A DNA stretch of 15,342 nucleotides from NCBI GenBank assembly GCA_049454295.1, contig JBMTYG010000076.1, forward strand, positions 1 to 15,342. Direction: 5' to 3'. The notes below the pieces were generated by a model. That model was not told the origin of the DNA. It did not search any database and was given only the letters and a program-made list of their open reading frames with translations. Both the position numbers and the translations under genes were made by a program. The first letter of the stretch is position 1, and each line of letters begins with the position of its first letter. Of the stretch, positions 1-7,948 are shown in pieces. The DNA comes from UBA7803 sp049454295 (GTDB lineage: Bacteria; Pseudomonadota; Gammaproteobacteria; Pseudomonadales; Azotimanducaceae).

Positions 1-3000
1 CGTTAATGACGCGGCCGGCAAATCAAGATCTACATACCAGCCGTAAACGCCTGGTTCATCGACGCAGGTACCGGAAGAGCAATCGCGACGATCCGGGCGA
101 TACTCCACCGGCTGGGTGTTCGGAAACACGCGCTTGGTTTCCTGCGGCGTGGTGCTCGTGTCGAGAATATTGATCAAAGACTGCTCAACGAGCCGCAGTT
201 CCCGGGCACCCTGCGCCGTCGCCGGGGCCGGCTCGCCACGATCCCAGATGGCATAAAGCGACTGAATGTCCGTGTTGCGCGCGTCCTCACGCGTCAAGTA
301 GCTGCCGGTACCAAATATGACCAGGAACCCATCCGCAGTCGGATGCGGAATCACAAGCGGCTGCGCCAGGACAGGCTGCACAGTCTGCACGCCATTAGCG
401 GTATAGGACGCAGTGAAGAGACGGGTCACGCGCCAGGCACTCGGGTCCGCTGCTGACAGATCGAAGCGGAACAGGTTACCCAGGCGATCCCCGGCGTAGA
501 CACGATCCACCGTGCCGTCCAGGTTCACATCGACCGAGGCAGGCGAGCCGAGGCCATTTGGGAACCCTGCAAGCGGTCCGGCCATGGGCACGCCGAAACC
601 CGTATCCAGCTTGATCACATCGCCCGGCTGCCAGCCGTCCTGCCCGCGTTCGATGAACAGCGCGAATAGCTTGGCGATACCTGCGGTGGAGTTTTGTCCG
701 TTGCCGAACAACGCTACCCAGGCCTTGTCTCCATCCCCTTCCGCAGCGTTACTCATCGCGATTACCGGCAGCGAGACCGCATAACCGAGATCTTTCACCG
801 GTCGGTTCGAGGGATCACGCAGCGCGCCTTCACTGCCGCCCAGCGGTGTGCCATTCATTGTTAGGGGATAGGTATCGTCTTCGTCAGTGAACTCCCAAAG
901 CACTGTGCCACTGGCGCGGGTTTCGTCCGCGAATAACGCGGGATCGGTGACATCAAGGGCGTAAAAACCCTTGCCACCTCCTCCAAGACCGCCAACGAGC
1001 ACAGTGCGCCAAGAACGCGCGGGCGCGGTCGGCGTGCGCAGAAAGACATCGTTCAAACGGGGAGTGAGATCAACAAAATAGCGGTGCTGGTAAAAGGGCG
1101 ACGCAAACTGATCGAGGGCGTTGCGCCCCGACAACGTCGCATCGATCAGCTTGTTAGGCACATAGGCCATGAGCTCTTCGCCCGTGCGGGCATGGAAGCC
1201 GTGCAGGCTGCCGTCGTTAGCGCCGACATAGACTACCGGGGTACGGTTCGCCTGTCGGGACGCGAAGCTCGAGTAGAGCGTGTCGAGCGGATACGGTGTT
1301 TGATCGCGATTGATCCCACGCGGGGCGCCCACGAACACGGGGCTCGAATTCACGATGTCGCCGAGCAGGCCTCCCTCCGGCTCTCGTTTCCTGAGCGTTC
1401 CTGTTGGTTGCTCAACCGATCGATCGCCGCGCAAAAAACGAGCCTCGGACTCGGACAGCAGTGCTTTCTGCGCTGCATTGAGGACGCTGTAACGAAACGG
1501 TATCCCGCGCGCGGCCGCGCGATCCCAAGTCACCATGACACGCTGATCCGCCGCTTTTGCATCAAGCTGCTGCGAGGCACGCCATAGCGGCGTCGGTGCG
1601 AGCGATCCGTCGCGCGCGACAGCGGTAGCGGACAGCTCGCCCGTGTTATAGCGAAGATCGTAAAACCCGCGGTAGAGCAACGTGTCCTCTTCGAGCGACG
1701 TGGAGTTGAACGCTGCCGATGACGTGGACGAGCCTGCCTGGGTGAAGGCCAGAAACGCGCGCTCGAGCGCCACCTGCAGTTCCGGAGGATTAGCCGCGTT
1801 GAGGTATTCGCCACGACCGTTCAAAGCCGCGTGCAAGAGGTCATCAATTTTGTGTTCTGGCGCGTTGAGTGGATCCGTCCACGCAAAGGGAACGACGGGA
1901 TTCGCCGGAATCGAGAGGGGGTCGATGGTGCCACGAACGCCAAACGCGAGCGCATAGGTTTTCATATGCTGGTGCATGGTCGATTGCCCCGGCGCAAACG
2001 CGCCCGGCGCCGCCCCAGCTTGATCCAACCGTGAGAGCGGGACCAAATCCGCGTAGGTCGGCTGCAGATCGCGCTTGTAGTGATACATCGCGGTATCCGC
2101 CAACGTGCGCGGGAATGGGTCCGCATAGCGCCCCCCATCAAACTTGTTCGCGGCCGAGTCCGCATCTTCGTTACCACTCACGCCAATACCGCCGTTCCAA
2201 TAACCATCCGTATACAGCAGCGCAAAATTCTGCTGACAGAAGCCCGCCGGCGGCTCCGCTCGCGGACAATCGTTGCCGGTTTCACAGGCGAAGGTCTTGC
2301 CCGCGCGATCAAGCGCCTGCCGCAGCGGCGACTCACCGAAAGAGTTGACCGCGTAAATGTTGTCGAGCAGCGCTTTCTTGTTACCCTCGGTCATTCGCTC
2401 GTTCAGATCCCGAATAGGCACGCTCGTCGTCTGGTTGATCGTGTCGTAGCCCACACGAATGTCTTGTAGATCGGCCACCACCCGACCCAGATTTGCCTTG
2501 GTCACCAGTTCACGGCTTCGGTAGTACTGGAACCAGTTGGCAAAGTTCTGAATCTCTTCGGCATAGGTGCAGGTGGACGAATCCCCATCGCTCGCGCAGT
2601 CAGAACGCTCCGGTCCGCCGGGAAATAACCCCCCAGGCAACGGGCCACTGTCTGAGCGGATCTCCACCAGCGTCTTTGGTGCGTCCCACGCGAGGGGGAT
2701 CGGTGCAGACGTCGCGTAGTAATGCGGCAAATAAACCTGATAGGGGATCGAGGCCTCTGTCCCCCCGCGAGACGTCCAACGCGGCACGTTCAACGCCGTG
2801 TAGTTTTGCAACGCCAGTAAATTCAGTGTCGGCACGGGGGCCGAGGGCTCAAGGCGTATGGCGGAGGGATTTGCGTTGGCGAACGCAACGCCGTTGAGAT
2901 CAAGACCCCGCCAGGGCAGGTACGTCACGGCGGGGTCATAGTAGATCCGGTTGTAGCGGGACGATCGGGCGCGCCAAACGCCCCATTGATTCAGCTGGGT

Positions 3001-4083
3001 GCCGGTTCGCAGCTGCAGGGCTGCCTCGGTCGGAAGCACGCGACCGTAAACGGCAGTGCCCGGTAGGCTCGAAGTCGGGAGATTGAATAAGTAGGTGTAC
3101 AACGAAGTACGAACACCTCTGGAGGACGACACGGCCGCATTCGATAGCGTCATAACCCCATCAGCCTCGCCGTCGACACTCAAGTGCCAATCCATGCTCA
3201 GTGAATCATCCATAACCACCAGCACATTGGCTGGCACCCCTACCGACTGCTCGAGGGGTTGATTGGAAAGATTGAAGTTCACGACGACGCGCCCAGGGAC
3301 CGGCGCCGGTGGCGCGATGGCGGCGGGGACGACGGTAATGCGCGCGGTCGCCACGTCCGCGCTCAAAGCCGCGCCATCAAAAATCTGATAGGTAAAGGTG
3401 ACCTCGCCGACGAAGGTACTCGGTGGCCGGTAGGTAAATGCGCCGGTCAACGGCTCGAAATCCGTGAATTCGCCCACTTCGGGCGGGTTCAGTAGCTGAA
3501 CCGACAGCGCCTGCGTAGTGGCAACCGACCCGTCCGACTGGACACCCGCGTTATCCGGGTCATAGACGCCAGCCAGTAGCCCGGACTCGACAGGCACCGC
3601 GAGTTCCGCACCCTCGACCACAGAAAATGAGCGCTCGAGCGGACCTTCCGGCGGATCGTTGACCGCTGTGACAGTAACCGTGACCGAGCCCTGCGCTGTT
3701 GCTCCATCAGCATCAGCGATGACGTAGGAAAAGAAATCCGTGCCTGTGAAGTAGGCTTTGGGTTCATACAGCACCCGACCGTCATCCACCGATACGCGAC
3801 CATTACGCGTTGAGCCGTCCGGCCACGTGACCGGATCGCCGGTCGGGCTTAGCGAAGACGAGGGTTCGGCGCTTGAATATCCGCCCTGCCCGGCCTCAAG
3901 CAGCAGCGCTGGTCCCTGCACCACGATGTCGTTCGCGAGCACGTCGATAGTGATCGACTCACCTTCGGCAACGCTGACAACGTCTGCCACCGCCGTCGGC
4001 GTCTCGGCATACGCCCACGCGCAAGGCAACAGCAGAAGCATTTGGGTGAGCGCAATCACCACCAGGCAGCGAATGCATCCCAT
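1..4083 (-). CDS. pilY1: PilY1-type type IV pilus tip adhesin/biogenesis factor, C-terminus cut by window edge
   Basis: One reading frame stays open from the ATG at 4083 to the left edge (1361 codons, no stop), so the true C-terminus lies outside. Residues 1-26 look like a Sec signal peptide (hydrophobic core, AWA/AYA cleavage choices). Residues about 29-253 form two Ig/cadherin-like repeats; the first has the 'DVLAND' signature. A von Willebrand A-like region follows, with a MIDAS DxSxS (D292, S294, S296) and the PilY1-typical TDGYWNG (T625-D626-G627). The C-terminal part resembles the PilC/PilY1 beta-propeller. It contains a D-x-N-x-D-x-x-x-D calcium loop (D1185, N1187, D1189, D1193; bases 505-531), matching the loop that in P. 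aeruginosa PilY1 links calcium to pilus extension/retraction. The ATG shares one base with the pilX stop (TGATG). The family is exported and acts at the pilus tip with the minor pilins. The N-terminal repeats make it longer than the roughly 1160-residue P. aeruginosa protein. Confidence 0.93.
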   Translation of the reverse strand, partial: MGCIRCLVVIALTQMLLLLPCAWAYAETPTAVADVVSVAEGESITIDVLANDIVVQGPALLLEAGQGGYSSAEPSSSLSPTGDPVTWPDGSTRNGRVSVDDGRVLYEPKAYFTGTDFFSYVIADADGATAQGSVTVTVTAVNDPPEGPLERSFSVVEGAELAVPVESGLLAGVYDPDNAGVQSDGSVATTQALSVQLLNPPEVGEFTDFEPLTGAFTYRPPSTFVGEVTFTYQIFDGAALSADVATARITVVPAAIAPPAPVPGRVVVNFNLSNQPLEQSVGVPANVLVVMDDSLSMDWHLSVDGEADGVMTLSNAAVSSSRGVRTSLYTYLFNLPTSSLPGTAVYGRVLPTEAALQLRTGTQLNQWGVWRARSSRYNRIYYDPAVTYLPWRGLDLNGVAFANANPSAIRLEPSAPVPTLNLLALQNYTALNVPRWTSRGGTEASIPYQVYLPHYYATSAPIPLAWDAPKTLVEIRSDSGPLPGGLFPGGPERSDCASDGDSSTCTYAEEIQNFANWFQYYRSRELVTKANLGRVVADLQDIRVGYDTINQTTSVPIRDLNERMTEGNKKALLDNIYAVNSFGESPLRQALDRAGKTFACETGNDCPRAEPPAGFCQQNFALLYTDGYWNGGIGVSGNEDADSAANKFDGGRYADPFPRTLADTAMYHYKRDLQPTYADLVPLSRLDQAGAAPGAFAPGQSTMHQHMKTYALAFGVRGTIDPLSIPANPVVPFAWTDPLNAPEHKIDDLLHAALNGRGEYLNAANPPELQVALERAFLAFTQAGSSTSSAAFNSTSLEEDTLLYRGFYDLRYNTGELSATAVARDGSLAPTPLWRASQQLDAKAADQRVMVTWDRAAARGIPFRYSVLNAAQKALLSESEARFLRGDRSVEQPTGTLRKREPEGGLLGDIVNSSPVFVGAPRGINRDQTPYPLDTLYSSFASRQANRTPVVYVGANDGSLHGFHARTGEELMAYVPNKLIDATLSGRNALDQFASPFYQHRYFVDLTPRLNDVFLRTPTAPARSWRTVLVGGLGGGGKGFYALDVTDPALFADETRASGTVLWEFTDEDDTYPLTMNGTPLGGSEGALRDPSNRPVKDLGYAVSLPVIAMSNAAEGDGDKAWVALFGNGQNSTAGIAKLFALFIERGQDGWQPGDVIKLDTGFGVPMAGPLAGFPNGLGSPASVDVNLDGTVDRVYAGDRLGNLFRFDLSAADPSAWRVTRLFTASYTANGVQTVQPVLAQPLVIPHPTADGFLVIFGTGSYLTREDARNTDIQSLYAIWDRGEPAPATAQGARELRLVEQSLINILDTSTTPQETKRVFPNTQPVEYRPDRRDCSSGTCVDEPGVYGWYVDLDLPAASLT
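505..531 (-). other. Calcium-binding loop of PilY1
   Basis: The codons read D-V-N-L-D-G-T-V-D (residues 1185-1193), an EF-hand-like loop followed by the propeller motif GDRLGNLFRFDL. The spacing of Asp, Asn, Asp and Asp equals that of the regulatory calcium site known in P. aeruginosa PilY1. That it binds calcium here is inferred. Confidence 0.75.
3325..3999 (-). other. Two tandem Ig/cadherin-like domains at the PilY1 N-terminus
   Basis: Residues about 29-146 begin 'PTAVADVVSVAEGESITIDV', continue with LAND, and end in a 'FTGTDFFSYVIADADG' and TVTVTAVNDPPEG pattern. This is the usual form of Big/cadherin-like/VCBS repeats of bacterial surface proteins. Residues about 147-253 are a diverged second copy (SVVEGAELAVPV, then GAFTYRPPSTFVGEVTFTYQ and a TARITVV strand). 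A proline-rich linker (residues 254-264) leads into the vWA part. Domain boundaries were judged by eye. Confidence 0.75.
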
Positions 4084-4685
4084 CAGTCCATCACCCGACC
4101 GTAAGTGGTCTGAAGCATGACTCGCGCATGCTCGGTGGCACCGATGCCGAGCGCGGTAATTCGAAACACCTGCACTCGATCGGTGGCGACGTAGGAGTAG
4201 GGGTCATCAATCTGATAGGCGTTTTCGGTCCGCTCGACAGTCGCCACGTGTTCAATGATGTAGCGGGGAGGAGCAGCCGGATCGACCTCTCGACTGCCCT
4301 CTTCGGCCACGCCCTTGGGAAGGGTCACGAGGGTGCTGCGCTCGTCCCAGATCGCCTGGTCTTCCCAGCGCGGGGCGCTCCCCGCCGGTGGCATCGACCA
4401 GAGTCCATCGTTCCCTGCCGCCGTGAACCCCGCGGTAGAGGTCAACCTCTCAAGCCGCGCCTCCGCTTCGCGCAGCGCAGTTTCCGCTGCCTGAAATGCT
4501 AATAGCGCATCCTGATCGTTGCGCGCCATGCGCGTCTCGAGGGTCGTGGTTTGCACCGCGGAAATGCCGAGCAGGGTAAGCACAAGCAGCAGCACCAAGC
4601 TCAAGAACAGCGCCATGCCCCGTGCGCGCGCCTGTCGAGGCCGCGACGGCCAGCGCGTTCGCTCGGTCACGCTGCGACTTCCCAT
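4083..4685 (-). CDS. pilX: PilX-type minor pilin
   Basis: A 200-residue protein with a basic N-terminus, then a long hydrophobic helix beginning 'RGMALFLSLVLLLVLTLLGI' and the segment AVQTTTLETRMARNDQDALLAFQAAETALR, the hallmark of the PilX N-terminal domain. PilX belongs to the minor-pilin tip complex that primes pilus assembly and carries PilY1, which agrees with the pilY1 start codon overlapping its stop. The expected cleavage-site residue is Gly23, but no Glu follows at mature position 5, unlike PilE, FimT, PilV and PilW of this cluster; the T2S counterpart GspK is known for the same absence. The ATG at 4685, 10 bases after the pilW stop, was chosen as the shortest sensible start. An ATG at 4715, inside pilW, is preceded by AGG and is possible. 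Confidence 0.88.
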   Translation of the reverse strand: MGSRSVTERTRWPSRPRQARARGMALFLSLVLLLVLTLLGISAVQTTTLETRMARNDQDALLAFQAAETALREAEARLERLTSTAGFTAAGNDGLWSMPPAGSAPRWEDQAIWDERSTLVTLPKGVAEEGSREVDPAAPPRYIIEHVATVERTENAYQIDDPYSYVATDRVQVFRITALGIGATEHARVMLQTTYGRVMD

Positions 4686-4695
4686 ATCCGCGTGG

Positions 4696-5808
4696 TCACG
4701 ACGGATGCCGCGCATTACGGACCTGAATCGTCCGGGTAAAGGCGCGCCGCAGCGGTTCGCCTCCATCGACGCTGTCGACACTGTTTGCGGTCAGGGTGAT
4801 CCTCACGGAAACAATACGGTCGACGTCTTCAGGACCCAGCTCGGCGGTGGTCACGTAGCGCACTGCGCCAGCCTCACCATCCGCGACGCGATCGATACCG
4901 AAACGCGCCTGCAGATGCTCGATACCTTGAACGAGTTCCACCGGCTCTGCGAACCCGACCTTCTGCCACAGCGCGAGCGGCGCCAAGCCGGCGCTGTCTC
5001 GACCAAGCCCGGGCGCCACATAAAAGTAGACAGATTCGACCTGGGCAACCACGGTATCCAAGCCATAGGCCTTGCTGACGGCAGACAAAGAAGTGAACGC
5101 ATTACGATAACGTGCAGCAGTGGGTGCGGCGCCCGCCGCGATCACCGGACCCGGACCGATCTCGAGCCGGGCGGTCTCGCCAAGCGGGACGACGTTGGTC
5201 ACGCGAACCACAGCGCCCTGTTCGCAGTTGGTGATACCGATGACGTCGTCTACCGCCACTGAGACCGCTCCACCCGGCGCACGCACCAGCGGCGTACCAT
5301 TGGGTTGCAGAATCTCGGCGAGCTGCATCCCCGGGGATCGCAGCGCGCGGAAGACCAGCACATCGGTGTTGGGTGCGATAGCGTCAGTGTCGATGCCGGC
5401 ACCCCGATAGAACAGATTGGTATCGACCCCCGCGCTACTGCGCGGCAGGACAGCGCTTACAGCCGTGGACGGATAGCCATAGACCGGCCGCGTGATGTCC
5501 ACCTCCGGCAGCAGTTCCCAACTGGCGAGCAGTCCGCGCACCAGCGCATCCGGTTCGCGCGTGCAGCCCAGATAGCCGGACGAGCGCGCGGCGCGCGCGA
5601 TGAAATCCAGAGCAAACCGAGCGTTTTCCTGAAGTCGCGCTTGCCCAGTGCTCACGTCATAGCTGCGCGAATTGCCCACAAAAAGCTGCACGATCCCGGT
5701 AACCGCTACCAAACCCAGTGCGAGGGCCAGCAGCAGCTCGATCAGAGAGAAACCGACCTGCACGCCCACTGCTCGCGTGATCAACACCGCACCCCGACGG
5801 CGATACAT
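4696..5808 (-). CDS. pilW: PilW-type minor pilin
   Basis: A 370-residue pilin-like protein. It has a basic leader of 19 residues ending in Gly, the prepilin peptidase motif G/FSLIELL with Glu at mature position 5, a hydrophobic helix, and then the segment 'SYDVSTGQARLQENARFALD' typical of PilW. The large C-terminal domain and its length fit PilW, the GspJ-like minor pilin of the priming complex. The ATG at 5808 shares one base with the pilV stop (TGATG), which favours this start. Alternatives are an ATG at 5841 and a TTG at 5862, both inside pilV. Two cysteines (in GYLGCTREP and ITNCEQGA) could form a disulfide in the periplasmic domain. Confidence 0.9.
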   Translation of the reverse strand: MYRRRGAVLITRAVGVQVGFSLIELLLALALGLVAVTGIVQLFVGNSRSYDVSTGQARLQENARFALDFIARAARSSGYLGCTREPDALVRGLLASWELLPEVDITRPVYGYPSTAVSAVLPRSSAGVDTNLFYRGAGIDTDAIAPNTDVLVFRALRSPGMQLAEILQPNGTPLVRAPGGAVSVAVDDVIGITNCEQGAVVRVTNVVPLGETARLEIGPGPVIAAGAAPTAARYRNAFTSLSAVSKAYGLDTVVAQVESVYFYVAPGLGRDSAGLAPLALWQKVGFAEPVELVQGIEHLQARFGIDRVADGEAGAVRYVTTAELGPEDVDRIVSVRITLTANSVDSVDGGEPLRRAFTRTIQVRNARHPS

Positions 5809-6374
5809 CAGACGCGCGCCACTATGACCACCGAGCGCCATTGCCCGGATGTCTCTTTCCAACGCACCGACACCTGCACAGCGTCCCCCTGCACCGTCAC
5901 CGCGCCCGCACCTGACGGAAGGCCCGCGGCCATGTCACGCCCGGGCAGCCCGACGCGTGCTAGCCAGTCGGCACACACCGCATCATCCACCGAGCGTCCA
6001 AGCTGACATTTCCATGACCGCACGTCGTAGGCAGCCATGGCAGCCGGGTCACAATCCCTGGGGCCGCAGACAGTAGCCGACGGCAAAGTGCTCGCGAAGG
6101 TCACCTCGGCATAGGCTTGACGCCCCCCGGGGTTTGCGCGAATGCGGTCGAGCATGTCCCAGGCGAGGTTAACCGCCTCAACGCGGGTCAGCGCGCCGCG
6201 ATTGTCCTGCAGGCTTAACAGCTGCAACCCGGCGACACCGAGAACACCAACGCCCATCACGAGCACGGCTACCAGGAGCTCGATCAAGGAGAAACCACGC
6301 TGCTGATCAAATCGCTGTGTTGCCAAGCGCAGCGAGAATGCGTGCATCCGATGCCGTCTCACGCGCCATGACAT
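5808..6374 (-). CDS. pilV: PilV-type minor pilin
   Basis: A 188-residue protein with a long leader (27 residues from this ATG) ending QQRG, then FSLIELLVAVLVMGVGVLGV. It carries Glu at mature position 5, and the run 'VGVLGVAGLQLLSLQDNRGA' with the following AVNLAWDMLDRIRANP is the signature of PilV. PilV is the GspI-like component of the minor-pilin complex. The ATG at 6374 is preceded by GGAG at a spacing of 8 and overlaps the fimT end by 16 bases. A second in-frame ATG at 6347 would give an 18-residue leader. Four cysteines (in TVCGPRDCD, WKCQL, AVCADW) probably form disulfides. Confidence 0.9.
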   Translation of the reverse strand: MSWRVRRHRMHAFSLRLATQRFDQQRGFSLIELLVAVLVMGVGVLGVAGLQLLSLQDNRGALTRVEAVNLAWDMLDRIRANPGGRQAYAEVTFASTLPSATVCGPRDCDPAAMAAYDVRSWKCQLGRSVDDAVCADWLARVGLPGRDMAAGLPSGAGAVTVQGDAVQVSVRWKETSGQWRSVVIVARV

Positions 6375-6952
6375 GTCGTCGTCTCCACGTCCGTACGCCC
6401 GGTGCGTGTCAGGTTCAATCTGCGCCCGATTGACTGTTCGGTGTCCGCGCTGCACAGGATGAAGGCTCCCGCCAATGCCGGCGATGGCAAACCACGGGCA
6501 GAGAATGTAAGCCTCGGGAGCGCCGCAAGATCGCCGTCCCCCGACAACAGGAAACCGGACAGGGCTGGCGTTTCCCGCAAAATATCCGATGCGCTTGCGC
6601 AGGATCCCTGACCGCCCACCAACACGCAGTATCCCCCAGCCCATTCGTTGCCCGATTCAGGCGCGCGAGCCGCCAGGCTGATCGGACGCGCCCGGCGAAT
6701 GGCTTCGCTACGCGCATAGGCAATGCCCGCGGCAAGGTCGTTGATCGCCGCCGCTAGCGCGCGCTCGCGGACTAACGCGTTGAAACCGGGTAGCGCGATT
6801 CCGAGCAGCACCGCGGCCACCGCCAGCGAGACCAGAAGTTCTACCAAAGAAAAACCATTCGATCGCATGGCGCCCATCGCCGCCCGAGCTCGGACTGCCG
6901 AGAGTAGCCACTTGCAGCTGAGAGGACTGTGGCGCGCGTCGCAGTCCCGCAC
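6359..6952 (-). CDS. fimT: FimT/FimU-type (GspH family) minor pilin
   Basis: The mature part begins after SNG with FSLVELLVSLAVAAVLLGIALPGF, a standard class III pilin helix with Glu5. It is followed by INDLAAGIAYARSEAIRRARP, typical of the GspH/FimT domain, and by a C-terminal FILCSAD...LNLTRTGRTDVE strand pair seen in FimT/FimU. This makes it the GspH-like member of the minor-pilin set; FimT versus FimU cannot be settled by eye, and some FimT proteins bind DNA during uptake. The start is uncertain. A GTG at 6952 follows a strong AGGAG at a 7-base spacing, 4 bases after pilE, giving a 33-residue leader. ATGs at 6877 and 6868 give leaders of 8 or 5 residues but have poor Shine-Dalgarno sequences. 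Confidence 0.87.
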   Translation of the reverse strand: MRDCDARHSPLSCKWLLSAVRARAAMGAMRSNGFSLVELLVSLAVAAVLLGIALPGFNALVRERALAAAINDLAAGIAYARSEAIRRARPISLAARAPESGNEWAGGYCVLVGGQGSCASASDILRETPALSGFLLSGDGDLAALPRLTFSARGLPSPALAGAFILCSADTEQSIGRRLNLTRTGRTDVETTTCHGA

Positions 6953-6956
6953 GGCG

Positions 6957-7445
6957 TTACTCCTGCCAGGACCGCTCGAACGACAGGTCGATCACCTGAT
7001 TGTCATCGCGATCCCAGACCCGATTGCCCGCATCGTCATATTCGAGATACCCATTGCCCGCCATGGGGCCCGGCTCAATGGGGGTTGCGCGTAGCACGAA
7101 ACGCTGATCATCCCCGTCCGGATGTGCCAGCGAGAGCCGGTAACGACCCTGTCGCTCGGATAGCGGATCGCAGATCGGCGGGGTCAGCGCGGGCAGCGAA
7201 CCGTCATCTGTCACATAACGAAAGTTGACCGCGGCGAGGCGTTCGAGCCCTTGGGCACAGGAAACCAGATCAGCCTGTGCTTCAGCGCGATAGGTGCGCC
7301 GTGCGTAGGCGTTATAGAAAGGGATCGAAATCGCGGCGAGGATGGCGAGAATCGCAAGCACGATCATGAGCTCGACGAGGTAAAACCCCCGGATTCGCCG
7401 CACTCGCGCGGCAGTCCTCTGACCATGCCGCAGACGACTGGTCAT
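6957..7445 (-). CDS. pilE: PilE-type minor pilin
   Basis: A 162-residue type IVa pilin-like protein. It has a 20-residue, strongly basic leader ending RIRG, then FYLVELMIVLAILAILAAISIPFYNAYARRTYRAEAQADL. Glu is at mature position 5; the Tyr at mature position 2 is unusual (Thr or Ser is common). Two cysteines (C63 in VSCAQG and C92 in PICDPL) could close a loop. Short length, acidic C-terminal region and position next to the other minor pilins fit PilE, the GspG-like member of the priming complex, rather than a major pilin. Its ATG overlaps the fkpB stop by four bases (ATGA), with GGAG just upstream. It is first in the pilin block, whereas in P. aeruginosa pilE is last. Confidence 0.88.
   Translation of the reverse strand: MTSRLRHGQRTAARVRRIRGFYLVELMIVLAILAILAAISIPFYNAYARRTYRAEAQADLVSCAQGLERLAAVNFRYVTDDGSLPALTPPICDPLSERQGRYRLSLAHPDGDDQRFVLRATPIEPGPMAGNGYLEYDDAGNRVWDRDDNQVIDLSFERSWQE
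6960..6964 (-). promoter_or_regulatory. Shine-Dalgarno AGGAG supporting the GTG start of fimT
   Basis: AGGAG lies seven bases before the GTG at 6952 and just upstream of the pilE stop. It is the best ribosome-binding site in this gene, and argues for the unusual long-leader start over the internal ATGs. Confidence 0.6.
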
Positions 7446-7948
7446 GCGACTCCAGTCGCAGGGCGCGGCTCCCCGTCCTCAACCGAGAGAATTGAGACAT
7501 CAAAGATGATCGGCCGACCCGCCAACGGATGGTTGAAATCCACCTCCACGGTTCGTTCGAAGAGGCGTGTGACGACACCAGGCAGCTCGCCGTCGGCTGC
7601 GGCAAATGAAACCATCAGCCCAGGCTCGAGCTCCAGATCCGCAAATCGCTCACGCGCGAGAAGCTGCACATTCTCCCGACGGTGTGGACCAAAGGCGGCC
7701 TCCGGCGCCAGCGCAAGCTGAGCATCGTCGCCCGCCTGCATGCCAAACAAGGCTTCTTCGAATCCTGGCAACAGACTGCCGTCACCCACGGTAAATACCG
7801 CCGGTGCGCGGCGACGGGTGGTATCGACCTCCTCGCCGGACTCCAACAGGATCGCAAAATGCAGAGTGACTCGAGCACCCGGGGCGATACGCGGCGACGG
7901 CGACGACTCCCCCGAAGACGACCCCGAAGAAAATATGATATCGCTCAT
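7442..7948 (-). CDS. fkpB: FKBP-type peptidyl-prolyl isomerase, FkpB/SlpA family
   Basis: 168 residues from the ATG that overlaps the lspA stop (ATGA); an upstream in-frame ATG at 8005 lies wholly inside lspA and was rejected. After a Ser-rich leader of about 20 residues come VTLHFAILLESGEEVDTT, VGDGSLLPGFEEALFGMQAG (FKBP core), an inserted flap with 'LAPEAAFGPHRRENVQLLAR', and VDFNHPLAGRPIIFDVSILSV, which is diagnostic of SlpA-type FKBPs. The family catalyses cis-trans proline isomerisation and acts as a chaperone, probably in the cytoplasm. In many Gammaproteobacteria it sits between lspA and ispH; here pilE follows directly and overlaps its stop. Confidence 0.95.
   Translation of the reverse strand: MSDIIFSSGSSSGESSPSPRIAPGARVTLHFAILLESGEEVDTTRRRAPAVFTVGDGSLLPGFEEALFGMQAGDDAQLALAPEAAFGPHRRENVQLLARERFADLELEPGLMVSFAAADGELPGVVTRLFERTVEVDFNHPLAGRPIIFDVSILSVEDGEPRPATGVA

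Noticed and set aside
1423..1431. RGD tripeptide in PilY1 (residues 885-887)
   Set aside because: P. aeruginosa PilY1 has an RGD next to its calcium loop, but here it lies about 300 residues upstream of that loop, so it is not in the equivalent position and may be chance.
1084..1587. Open frame of 167 codons on the plus strand
   Set aside because: Antisense to pilY1, which reads through the whole region without a stop.
1..4083. Possible frameshift or decay in pilY1
   Set aside because: Translating the minus strand from 4083 gave one unbroken frame with PilY1 motifs along its length; it is merely cut by the window edge.
4519..5262. Open frame of 247 codons on the plus strand
   Set aside because: It lies antisense to pilW and pilX, shows no recognisable family motifs, and is Arg/His/Gly-rich as expected for a shadow frame in GC-rich DNA.
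5305..6006. Open frame of 233 codons on the plus strand
   Set aside because: Antisense to pilW and pilV, both of which have clear pilin signatures; composition is that of a shadow frame.
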